NCBI GenBank assembly: GCA_020629335.1
Contig: JAHDDN010000390.1
Location: 1-5,463 of the forward strand
Reading direction: 5' to 3'
From: Chitinophagales bacterium
GTDB lineage: Bacteria > Bacteroidota > Bacteroidia > Chitinophagales > UBA2359
DNA: 5,463 nucleotides
The position numbers and the translations under genes are program-made. The notes beneath the pieces are model-generated. The model was given only the letters and a program-made list of their open reading frames with translations. It ran no database searches and was not told where the DNA came from. How positions within the stretch are numbered: the first letter of the stretch is position 1; every line of letters starts with the position of its first letter. Positions 1 to 5,394 of the stretch are shown here, piece after piece.

Positions 1-260
1 TTTAAGTCCATTTCCCAAATTTCTGACCAAGTACCAAATACTACTCCTTTAGTTAAATCTCCTTTTGATACAAATTTCATATAGTCCCCACTCCAATATA
101 GGGAAATTACATCATTATACATTTTATCATTCATCATTAAATAGCGGCCCTGATAGAAGCGGTATGTGGCGTATATGGAGTAGCCTACGGAACTTAGTGA
201 TGCGCAGGCTCCAATAAGAGACAAGCAGCACTTAGTGTAGTGGCTGCTCCATAGCCACAT
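1..260 (-). CDS. Possible partial membrane protein, unrecognised; runs off left edge
   Basis: A minus-strand frame stays open from an ATG at 258-260 to the window edge (86 codons seen, no stop). I do not recognise the protein. Its first 40 or so residues are hydrophobic (MWLW at the start, then LSLIGACASLSSVGYSIY), which suggests one or two membrane segments. The rest is hydrophilic and contains the segment FGTWSEIWEMDL. A hydrophobic hairpin followed by a W-S-E-I segment recalls small bacterial proteins with a PH-like domain, but that is only an impression. The first half overlaps a dispersed repeat (158-273), so the true start could instead be the ATG at 136-138 or 133-135. No ribosome binding site is visible. 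In the same frame upstream, a single TAG at 288-290 separates this frame from another open stretch that has no ATG. It could be a real gene with an uncertain start, a decayed gene, or a chance frame. Confidence 0.35.
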   Translation of the reverse strand, partial: MWLWSSHYTKCCLSLIGACASLSSVGYSIYATYRFYQGRYLMMNDKMYNDVISLYWSGDYMKFVSKGDLTKGVVFGTWSEIWEMDL

Positions 261-273
261 AATAGCGGATAGC
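158..273 (-). repeat. Dispersed intergenic repeat, copy A (inverted relative to copy B)
   Basis: Read on the minus strand, this stretch aligns colinearly with 5006-5124 on the plus strand. Shared blocks in order include TTATGTGGCTATG, CTTGTCT, AGCCTGCG, CTAAGTTCCGTA (186-197) and TACCGCT (158-164). By hand about three in four aligned bases match, apart from a 4-base indel that would shift any reading frame, so the similarity is at the DNA level. A 6-bp hairpin, GTGGCT/AGCCAC with a 7-base loop (240-258), is kept in the other copy through a G-T wobble pair. The copy overlaps the start of the partial reading frame on this strand. Confidence 0.65.
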
Positions 274-333
274 AGGATTAAGCCGCCCTAATAATAAATC
301 TTTGACAGCCCAATTTTTGTCTTTTTACGATTC

Positions 334-397
334 AGTATATTAGTTTGTCGGTTATTCAGTTTCTCAGTTATTCGGTTATCCAGTTCATCAGTTATAA
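334..397. repeat. Imperfect 8-bp tandem array, unit RGTTATTC
   Basis: Eight consecutive 8-base units can be read in phase: AGTATATT, AGTTTGTC, GGTTATTC, AGTTTCTC, AGTTATTC, GGTTATCC, AGTTCATC, AGTTATAA. The first two bases are RG or AG in every unit and the third is always T. The array ends on the stop codon (392-394) of the nuclease-fold gene, which is read from the opposite direction. The unit length is not a multiple of three. It occupies the spacer downstream of that gene; no hairpin with a T-run is present, so it is not an obvious intrinsic terminator. Confidence 0.75.
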
Positions 398-841
398 AAG
401 TTTATCATAATCAGGAAACTCTACCGAAAAAGAATACTCCTTACTATCTAAATCAAACGTGCAGCAGAAATGTTCTAATCCATTGGTTAGTATTAAGTAA
501 GGGACTCTTAATTCCCAATTATATCCAGCAATTTGATCAAAGGTTTTTTGATTGATCTTGACTGTTGGACGCTTACACTCTGCTATTAAAATGGGTTCTC
601 CCTTTCGATTAAATACTGTTAAATCAGTTCGTTTACGCATTCCATTCATCGGTAGATACATCTCGGAAGCCATTAAGCCAACTGGATAATTTTTGTCTTC
701 TTTTAGAAAATGAATCAAATGTTGGCGTACCCACTCTTCAGGCGTCAACACTACCCATTTTTTTCGTAAAATATCAAACACTTGATGCTTATTATTTTCT
801 ATTCTTAGCTTTAATTCGTATGTTGGAAAGTTCAAATTCAT
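392..841 (-). CDS. Stand-alone HsdR N-terminal-like PD-(D/E)XK nuclease-fold protein
   Basis: This 149-residue protein resembles the N-terminal nuclease domain of type I restriction R subunits (HSDR_N family) but has no helicase part. The conserved early segment LTPEEWVRQHLIHFL lies at residues 32-46. The nuclease core is visible: D73 in RKRTDLTVF, then E88 and K90 in LIAECKRP, then Q103 and Y107 in the QIAGY segment, matching the D-ExK-QxxxY layout of HsdR and RecB-type nucleases. All expected catalytic residues are present, so activity on DNA is possible, but substrate and role are unknown. No HsdM or HsdS gene is nearby, so this is not a type I restriction locus. The ATG at 839-841 is supported by the family-like N-terminus (MNLNFPTYELKLR). 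It lies 3 bp from the divergent holA start; my recollection is that this pairing recurs in Bacteroidota, which I could not check here. No Shine-Dalgarno sequence is visible. Confidence 0.88.
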   Translation of the reverse strand: MNLNFPTYELKLRIENNKHQVFDILRKKWVVLTPEEWVRQHLIHFLKEDKNYPVGLMASEMYLPMNGMRKRTDLTVFNRKGEPILIAECKRPTVKINQKTFDQIAGYNWELRVPYLILTNGLEHFCCTFDLDSKEYSFSVEFPDYDKLL

Positions 842-844
842 CGC

Positions 845-1855
845 ATGGAATTATCTTACGAGCAAATACTCAAAGATCTTAAAAGTAAAAAGTATGCCCC
901 TTTGTATTTATTACATGGGGAAGAAGCCTATCACCTAGATAAGGTCGCTGACTATCTGGAGCACAAAGTACTCAATGAAAGCGAAAAAGCCTTCAATTTA
1001 ACCGTACTTTATGGCAAAGATATAGATTATATCAATGTACTAAGTGCTGCGCAACGCTTACCAATGATGGCTAGTCATCAAGTAGTCATTGTTAAGGAAG
1101 CACAAAGAATGCGTGATATTAATGAATTAGCCGCTTATGCTGCTAAGCCAGTGAATAGTACTTTGTTGGTAATCGTTTATAAGCATAAAAAACTGGATAA
1201 ACGTACTAAGCTATCTAAGGCATTCAATAAGAATGGGGTCGTATTGGAAAGCAAGAAAGTCTATGATAATCAAATTCCTCAATGGATGGAGCGTTATCTG
1301 AATGGAAAAGGCTATAAAATCAAGCAAGAAGCGATTCAATTACTTTCTGAGTCGCTGGATAATAATCTCTCCAAAATAACCAATGAACTAGACAAGCTCA
1401 TCTTGAATACGCCTAAAGATAAAGTGATTGACAAAGGCGATATTCAACACAATATAGGAATCAACAAAGATTATAATGTTTTTGAATTACAGAAGGCATT
1501 GGGCGTGAGGGAAGTAGAAAAAGCTTACCAAATTGTCAATTACTTTGGGAATAATCCTAAAGCAGCACCTATACCTATGCTTTTAGGGAGTTTGTATAAT
1601 TACTTTGTGAAAGTGTATATGTTGCATTATAATGCTAATAAAGGCGATGCCGATTTAGTGCGTATTTTAGGAGTGCGAAACTACTTTTTGAAGGATTATA
1701 GAATAGCTGCAAGAAAGTATTCTTTGGCACAAAGCAAAAAAATTATCCAATTATTACATCGTTATGATCTACACTCTAAGGGCATAGTTGGAAATAGCCA
1801 AACACCTCCAGGTGAATTGCTCAAAGAATTAGTATTCCAAATCCTACACGCCTAA
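845..1855 (+). CDS. holA: DNA polymerase III subunit delta (clamp-loader wrench)
   Basis: This 336-residue protein has the usual length for HolA. Delta is the clamp-loader subunit that opens the beta sliding clamp so it can be placed on primed DNA at the replication fork. The N-terminal AAA+-like domain begins with YLLHGEEAYHLDK (residues 21-33), where the nucleotide-binding loop is degenerate, as in delta proteins. It continues with YGKDIDYINVLSAAQRLPMM (56-75) and QVVIVKEAQRM (79-89). The middle part carries LSESLDNNLSKITNELDKL (167-185). The C-terminal collar part has IGINKDYNVFELQKALG (204-220) and YFGNNPKAAPIPMLLGSLYN (233-252), which are typical of Bacteroidota HolA. The ATG at 845 gives a family-like start (MELSYEQILKDLK). 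Only 3 bp separate it from the start of the divergent nuclease-fold gene, so its promoter and leader must lie inside that gene; a weak TAGCTTTA at 806-813 resembles the group's TAnnTTTG box. Its stop is directly followed by the stop of the convergent barrel gene. Confidence 0.95.
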   Translation: MELSYEQILKDLKSKKYAPLYLLHGEEAYHLDKVADYLEHKVLNESEKAFNLTVLYGKDIDYINVLSAAQRLPMMASHQVVIVKEAQRMRDINELAAYAAKPVNSTLLVIVYKHKKLDKRTKLSKAFNKNGVVLESKKVYDNQIPQWMERYLNGKGYKIKQEAIQLLSESLDNNLSKITNELDKLILNTPKDKVIDKGDIQHNIGINKDYNVFELQKALGVREVEKAYQIVNYFGNNPKAAPIPMLLGSLYNYFVKVYMLHYNANKGDADLVRILGVRNYFLKDYRIAARKYSLAQSKKIIQLLHRYDLHSKGIVGNSQTPPGELLKELVFQILHA

Positions 1856-2539
1856 TTAGTGCATAATTCCACCTATTCTAAGATTAATTCCCATTGTTAC
1901 AAAGGTAGAAGTACTATTAGAGTCTTTTAACTCATTGACAAAGTAATAACGGGCTTCTGGTACGATATTGACCAACATATCACCAACACGCATTTCCATA
2001 CCAATACCTGCCAAGAATGCGTGATTACTGGTATAAAGCGATTGTCCAACAGAGCCCTTATCATTGTAGATTTGTCCACCTCCATTACTATAAACCCTAA
2101 TTTCTGATGAGTTTCCAAACTGATAAGCGTAGGCATAACCCAAAGTCAAATGGATACCACTATCTAATGATCTCGTCAAAAAGAATCGAGTTTTGAGTGG
2201 AATTTCCCAATAATGTCGTTTGCCTGTATAATTAAAATAACTACCTCCTCCTACAGAAGCCAAAGTAGCCGCATCGCTGGAATTACTTGTTTTATAACCA
2301 ACACGCGTATAGTTAAAGCCTAAAGAAACACTCATCTTATAAGCAATGTAGGAATCCATATAAACCCCATAACTATAATTGTAATGCCTCTCATTCCAAA
2401 CTACACCACCAGTAGTGGGATTGAAAATACGAGTAGAATAAAAAGAGCTATGGTCGATTCCCATAGAAGTATATTGAAATTGGGCATCTGCCAGCAAAGG
2501 TAAGATGAGCAATAAAGGAATTAATAAAAACTTTTTCAT
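1856..2539 (-). CDS. Outer-membrane beta-barrel protein, PorT-like family
   Basis: This 227-residue protein begins with a clear Sec signal peptide: MKKF, then a leucine-rich core, then ADA with likely cleavage before Q20. The mature part is rich in aromatic and glycine residues with alternating polar and hydrophobic positions, as in transmembrane beta strands. Examples are YGVYMDSYIAYKMSVSLGFN, HYWEIPLKTRFFL, HLTLGYAYAYQFG and NIVPEARYYFV. The segment WEIPLKTRFFL matches the conserved 'EIPLL-K-F' strand of the PorT/OMP_b-brl family common in Bacteroidota. About eight strands would fit the length, and the last strand is close to TFVTMGINLRIG. The specific cargo or function is unknown. The gene is monocistronic here: a 170-bp spacer lies upstream, before the tRNA terminator, in which I found no convincing promoter. 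Its stop codon touches the holA stop with no spacer. Confidence 0.85.
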   Translation of the reverse strand: MKKFLLIPLLLILPLLADAQFQYTSMGIDHSSFYSTRIFNPTTGGVVWNERHYNYSYGVYMDSYIAYKMSVSLGFNYTRVGYKTSNSSDAATLASVGGGSYFNYTGKRHYWEIPLKTRFFLTRSLDSGIHLTLGYAYAYQFGNSSEIRVYSNGGGQIYNDKGSVGQSLYTSNHAFLAGIGMEMRVGDMLVNIVPEARYYFVNELKDSNSTSTFVTMGINLRIGGIMH

Positions 2540-2711
2540 TGGGCCATGTTTTGTCTTGAAACACTATTTCTTTGCTAAAACGTGATTGCTTGGTTTGCAA
2601 TAAATGGCAATATATGCCTTTAACTCCCTAAATTTAAAAAAATATATTTGTATTCTGTTGTTTCATCAATGATAAAAAGATAAACTTTCAAATTAATCAG
2701 CCCTAAATGAT

Positions 2712-2744
2712 AAAAAAAGCCATTACACATTGCTGTGTAATGGC
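2712..2744 (-). terminator. Rho-independent terminator of tRNA-Leu
   Basis: A perfect 11-bp inverted repeat, GCCATTACACA / TGTGTAATGGC with a 4-base loop (2719-2744), is followed on the minus strand by seven T (2712-2718). It lies 32 bases beyond the mature 3' end of the tRNA and ends the minus-strand transcript, possibly the whole rseP-hscB-tRNA unit. There is no T-run on the plus strand, so it works in one direction only. Confidence 0.92.
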
Positions 2745-2776
2745 AAAGATTAGCTCTCTTTAAGGAGTATCTGATG

Positions 2777-2860
2777 TGCCCGGGGTGGGACTCGAACCCA
2801 CACGTCGTTGCCAACACAGGATTTTGAATCCAGCGCGTCTACCAATTCCGCCACCCGGGC
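2777..2860 (-). tRNA. tRNA-Leu, anticodon CAA
   Basis: This 84-base tRNA folds as a class II leucine tRNA. The acceptor stem GCCCGGG/CCCGGGC has 7 perfect pairs with discriminator A at 2777. The D arm is GCG/CGC with loop GAATTGGTAGA. The anticodon loop is TTCAAAA with CAA at 2824-2826, reading UUG codons. The long variable arm forms the hairpin TGTTG-GCAA-CGACG, and the T arm is GTGGG-TTCGAGT-CCCAC. The 3' CCA is not encoded, since ACATC follows the acceptor, so it must be added after transcription. The anticodon stem CTGGA/TCCTG has one T-T mismatch at its second pair; otherwise all stems pair. It sits downstream of hscB on the same strand and has its own terminator and a possible promoter. 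Confidence 0.96.
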
Positions 2861-2917
2861 TAAAAAGTTACTTGGATAAGTCAATTATCTATGCAGCTCT
2901 TTACTTGTCTCGGGCCT

Positions 2918-2925
2918 CAAAAGTA
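2918..2925 (-). promoter_or_regulatory. Candidate -7 box for tRNA-Leu
   Basis: On the minus strand this reads TACTTTTG, an exact fit to the Bacteroidota -7 consensus TAnnTTTG. It lies 57 bases before the tRNA 5' end, between hscB and the tRNA gene. A T-rich stretch ending in TTTTTTG lies 16 bases upstream and could serve as the -33 TTTG element, slightly closer than usual. It suggests the tRNA can be transcribed on its own as well as from the upstream operon. The match is to a short, degenerate consensus in AT-rich DNA. Confidence 0.5.
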
Positions 2926-2951
2926 AGCAATTAAGAGCAAACAAAAAAGTG

Positions 2952-3491
2952 CTACATCAGCTTTTTTATTGACTCGCTTATCCTACTCAAATATTTTTTT
3001 TGATAATAATAAGCTTTTACCTTCAAAAGTTCCGCCTCTGAAGTAGTGTTTTCATCATAAGCCGCTAAAATAGGAGTAATCTCAGTCAATAAATTAGCTT
3101 CTATTTGTGCTACTTCCTCTTTCTTTTTCTGCAAAGCATCGACATCTGGTTCCATCTGCAATTCCATCAATGCCTCATTAATGTCCATCATCTCCATCAA
3201 GAAGGAGGGAGGCAACTGATACTTTTCATTTTCTTCCAATAAACCCCTCAATTCCAAGACGTACTTCATGCGCTTATCAAAATGACTCAGCGTCTTATAA
3301 GCCTTATTATTGAAAGTCGAGAGCTCTAAAACTTGCATTTGTACATCCTCCGATTCCTGTGCAAAAAAATCAGGATGAAACTGCTTGCTATAAGCATAAA
3401 ACTGCTGCTTAAGGGCATTAAGATCAGGCTCAAAACTCACTGGAAGCCCATAAAATACAAAGTAATTATCAGTATTGAAATCTAAATTCAT
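2952..3491 (-). CDS. hscB: Fe-S cluster assembly co-chaperone HscB (J-domain protein)
   Basis: This 179-residue protein is a J-domain co-chaperone. HscB brings the scaffold IscU to the Hsp70-type chaperone HscA and stimulates its ATPase during Fe-S cluster transfer in the cytoplasm. The J domain occupies roughly residues 10-72, starting YFVFYGLPVSF, with the HPD motif at H39-P40-D41 and the helix segment NNKAYKTL at 61-68. The C-terminal IscU-binding helical domain is marked by FLMEMMDINEAL (97-108), close to the E. coli FLMEQLELREEL region. The length fits the family (about 170-180). I chose the ATG at 3489-3491, 5 bp after the rseP stop. A TTG at 3501-3503 would add four residues (MVID) and overlap rseP by 7 bp, which is less likely. 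The close spacing indicates cotranscription with rseP. No iscU, iscS or hscA gene is in the window. Confidence 0.93.
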   Translation of the reverse strand: MNLDFNTDNYFVFYGLPVSFEPDLNALKQQFYAYSKQFHPDFFAQESEDVQMQVLELSTFNNKAYKTLSHFDKRMKYVLELRGLLEENEKYQLPPSFLMEMMDINEALMELQMEPDVDALQKKKEEVAQIEANLLTEITPILAAYDENTTSEAELLKVKAYYYQKKYLSRISESIKKLM

Positions 3492-3496
3492 ATCTA

Positions 3497-4813
3497 TCAC
3501 CAACCAAATATTGCATAAATAATATCCTTACCAATCGCAAAGAGCATCAGAGGCAGGAGTATCAACAAACCGATCATCTGGGCCTTTTCCAAAAACTCAT
3601 CACTCAAGGGCCTGCCTATTATCAACTCCACGAAAATAAACATCATATGTCCACCATCTAAAGCTGGTATCGGCAGAATATTCATGAAAGCCAAAATAAA
3701 GGACAACAAGCCAGTAATTTTCCAAAAACGTTCCCATACCCATACGCCGCCGTAAATCTTACGAGCAATACCAATCGGGCTTTGAACAGACTCCACAGGA
3801 TTGATATCTCCCGTAAACATCTTCCCAATCGCCAAAGCATTATAATAAACGCTTTCCCAGCCTTCTTTCACACTAAATCGCACCGCATCAGCCACCCCGT
3901 AATTAGCTAAAGTATTAGTCGCTTTAGCATTAAACATAGGCGCAAATCCTAACTTCCCAGCCGTATCTACTTTAGTCGTTAAGACTTTTGACGCACCTGC
4001 TCTTTCTACTTCAATACTAACCTGCCCATTTTTATTATTAGCGAGTTCCGATTTCAAAATTCCATAGTTGGTAACAGCTTTACCATTCACTTTCCGAATA
4101 ATATCCTCCGCTTCTAATCCTGCCATATCCGCATAAGAGCTATCCAATACTCCCAATACTTCTACCTGATGATTCATCGGCTCAAAAAGCCATTCGCCAG
4201 CTCGCTTAAAATAACCATCCGTCAAAGGAATGTCCAATACTTTTCCATCTCGTTCCACCTTCATATCAGCCCCAAAAAATATCCCAAAGGTCTTGTAATC
4301 CTTGAAACGTTTAGGTGTTTTACCATTGATAGCCAGCAGCTTATCACCAGTCTGCAAACCCATTTCATTAGCCAGATCAAAGGCATAAATTTCCTGCGGT
4401 TCATTCACTTGAATATAATCCTTCTCATAACGCATAAACACAAAAGAGAAAATCATAATACCCAAAATCACATTCATCACTATACCCGCAATCATCACAA
4501 TAAATCGCTGCCAAGCTGGTTTCGATCTAAATTCCCACTCCTGCGGTTCCTGCTTCATTTGCTCCTTATCCATCGACTCATCTATCATACCCGCAATCTT
4601 CACATAACCACCCAAAGGCAGCCAGCCAATTCCATATTCTGTCTCCCCAATCGTCGTACTCCACAATTTTTTACCCCACGCATCAAAGAAAATATAGAAC
4701 TTATCCACTCGCATCCCAAATGCCTTGGCCGCCAAAAAATGTCCTAACTCATGTATAAAAACCAAAATAGATAAACCCAATACCAATTGAGCGATCATCG
4801 TTAATGTTGCCAT
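3497..4813 (-). CDS. rseP: RIP metalloprotease RseP (site-2 protease)
   Basis: This 438-residue inner-membrane zinc protease cuts transmembrane substrates, such as anti-sigma factors and leftover signal peptides, within the membrane. The first membrane segment (residues 4-20) leads into the zinc-binding HELGH (21-25; H21, E22, H25). The membrane-reentrant region GIGWLPLGGYVKIAGM lies at 61-76. A second membrane segment (about 101-127) is followed by two PDZ domains: one around 135-200 with GLQTGDKLLAINGK, the other around 215-285 with AGLEAEDIIRKVNGK. The third segment carries NILPIPALDGGH (378-389), whose D386 is the third zinc ligand. The last membrane segment is about 413-435. All catalytic residues are present. 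The ATG at 4811-4813 gives a family-like start. A TTG at 4853-4855 would add a lysine-rich, AT-rich 14-residue extension; it has AAAGGAG only 2 bases upstream and is less likely. It is the first gene of the rseP-hscB pair. Confidence 0.95.
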   Translation of the reverse strand: MATLTMIAQLVLGLSILVFIHELGHFLAAKAFGMRVDKFYIFFDAWGKKLWSTTIGETEYGIGWLPLGGYVKIAGMIDESMDKEQMKQEPQEWEFRSKPAWQRFIVMIAGIVMNVILGIMIFSFVFMRYEKDYIQVNEPQEIYAFDLANEMGLQTGDKLLAINGKTPKRFKDYKTFGIFFGADMKVERDGKVLDIPLTDGYFKRAGEWLFEPMNHQVEVLGVLDSSYADMAGLEAEDIIRKVNGKAVTNYGILKSELANNKNGQVSIEVERAGASKVLTTKVDTAGKLGFAPMFNAKATNTLANYGVADAVRFSVKEGWESVYYNALAIGKMFTGDINPVESVQSPIGIARKIYGGVWVWERFWKITGLLSFILAFMNILPIPALDGGHMMFIFVELIIGRPLSDEFLEKAQMIGLLILLPLMLFAIGKDIIYAIFGW

Positions 4814-4920
4814 ATATTTATGTCTTAATTTTATTATTTTTTTATTTTTTATCAATTCTCCTTTCCCTCACCCTTCATTCTAATTAACTATTTTACAAAT
4901 TAACTAATTGGGGGCTTCCC
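4814..4920 (-). promoter_or_regulatory. AT-rich leader and probable promoter region of rseP
   Basis: This spacer must carry the rseP promoter because the next stretch upstream is repeat DNA. On the minus strand TTAATTTG (4896-4903) matches TAnnTTTG with one mismatch, but no good -33 element precedes it. The part nearest the gene is a run of A and AT-only sequence. An AAAGGAG at 4858-4864 is 44 bases from the chosen ATG and 2 from the alternative TTG, so it is badly placed for either start. The exact promoter is unresolved. Confidence 0.3.
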
Positions 4921-4955
4921 ATGCGATCGTTATGCGAAGTGCGTAGCACAAGCCA

Positions 4956-4986
4956 TTTATCATTCATCATTATGCATTCATCATTC
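4956..4986. repeat. ATTCATCATT-type simple tract
   Basis: The tract reads TTTATCATTCATCATTATG followed by CATTCATCATTC, so the word CATTCATCATT occurs twice about 16 bases apart. The 17-mer TTTATCATTCATCATTA (4956-4972) also occurs at 123-139, next to the other copy of the dispersed repeat. Such tracts are frequent between genes in Bacteroidota; no coding or binding role is evident. Confidence 0.7.
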
Positions 4987-5005
4987 GCCGAAGGCGCATG
5001 GTCGG

Positions 5006-5124
5006 GCTGTCCGTTCTTATGTGGCTATGTGTCAGCTACTACGCTAAGGCATACTTGTCTGCCTTTCAGGCCAGCCTGCGTCCAGCTAAGTTCCGTAAGC
5101 CACTTCATCACGCTGAGTACCGCT
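5006..5124 (+). repeat. Dispersed intergenic repeat, copy B
   Basis: This stretch is the plus-strand partner of the repeat at 158-273 (minus strand). The first 24 bases (5006-5029) match with 3 differences, CTAAGTTCCGTA (5086-5097) is identical, and TACCGCT (5118-5124) ends the alignment. The hairpin GTGGCT/AGCTAC is retained with one wobble pair. A plus-strand reading frame through this area ends at 5133-5135 and is not conserved in frame with copy A, so I regard the repeat as noncoding. It sits within a longer composite of intergenic repeats (4921-5212) upstream of rseP. Confidence 0.7.
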
Positions 5125-5141
5125 ACCATCCCTAAGCCTGT

Positions 5142-5178
5142 CCTCCCTCGGGGGAGGTGCCCTTTAGGGCGGAGGGGG
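5142..5178. repeat. GC-rich palindromic repeat
   Basis: Two adjoining palindromes stand out in this AT-rich sequence: CCTCCC-TCGG-GGGAGG (5142-5157) and GCCCT-TT-AGGGC (5159-5170), followed by GGAGGGGG, which could pair instead with the CCTCCC arm. The composition and arrangement resemble the GC-rich palindromic intergenic repeats common in Bacteroidota genomes. No T-run follows, so it is not a standard intrinsic terminator. Confidence 0.65.
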
Positions 5179-5180
5179 AT

Positions 5181-5212
5181 AGCGATGAGCGATGAGCGAT
5201 GAGCGATGAGCG
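5181..5212. repeat. 7-bp tandem array, unit AGCGATG
   Basis: Four perfect copies of AGCGATG are followed by a partial AGCG, directly after the GC-rich palindromes. The perfect identity of the units suggests recent slippage. It is not within any convincing gene. Confidence 0.9.
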
Positions 5213-5236
5213 TTTAGCGCTTAGTATTATTGTTTA

Positions 5237-5394
5237 GGAACGTTTAAAAAATAAGATTGGCATTTGCAGCTAAATATTTTGTATCAAGACAAGGCGAAAA
5301 ATGCAGGCGATGCAGCGCATCGGCAAGGCTTTTCAACGAAGTATTGGTACAAAAGATTAGTTGCTAAATGTGGAAATTATTTTTTAAACGTTCC
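5237..5394. mobile_element. MITE-like element with long terminal inverted repeats, no transposase
   Basis: This 158-bp non-coding element begins GGAACGTTTAAAAAATAA (5237-5254), and the exact reverse complement ends it (5377-5394). The inverted repeat continues imperfectly to 51 bp per arm (5237-5287 and 5344-5394), including TTTTGTAYCAA at the inner ends. The centre holds a hairpin, CGATGC-AGC-GCATCG (5308-5322), and GAAAA/TTTTC matches around it, so the single strand could fold into one long hairpin. TTA flanks both ends (5234-5236 and 5395-5397), a likely 3-bp target duplication. A 3-bp TNA duplication is known for some IS5-family elements, so a full-length relative elsewhere in the genome may mobilise it; that parentage is inference. 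No open frame of note lies inside. Confidence 0.8.

Noticed and set aside
334..397. CRISPR-like array
   Set aside because: The units are 8 bp and contiguous, with no spacers, and no cas gene is present.
1927..2136. Minus-strand reading frame inside the outer-membrane protein gene
   Set aside because: It is an out-of-frame shadow of the barrel gene, which has a signal peptide and family motifs in its own frame.
2606..2618. Short palindrome GGCA-ATATA-TGCC upstream of the barrel gene as an operator
   Set aside because: Only four base pairs match around an AT centre, which is expected by chance in this composition.
2620..2817. Minus-strand reading frame spanning the tRNA 3' half and the terminator
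   Set aside because: Its start lies inside tRNA-Leu and it crosses the terminator hairpin; the N-terminal residues are the T arm read as codons.
3492..3503. TTG start extending HscB by four residues
   Set aside because: It would overlap rseP and uses a rare start, while an ATG 12 bases further on gives a normal HscB N-terminus.
4169..4747. Long plus-strand reading frame opposite rseP
   Set aside because: It lies wholly antisense to the well-supported rseP coding region, and its translation is rich in H, I, T and L as expected from reading that gene backwards, with no recognisable domain.
4814..4855. TTG start extending RseP by 14 residues
   Set aside because: The added segment is lysine- and isoleucine-rich, reads from AT-only DNA, and RseP proteins normally begin just before the first membrane segment, as the ATG at 4813 gives.
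4921..5202. Plus-strand reading frame of 93 codons in the right-hand spacer
   Set aside because: It runs through the ATTCATCATT tract, the dispersed repeat, the GC-rich palindromes and the 7-bp array; the matching repeat copy does not keep the frame.
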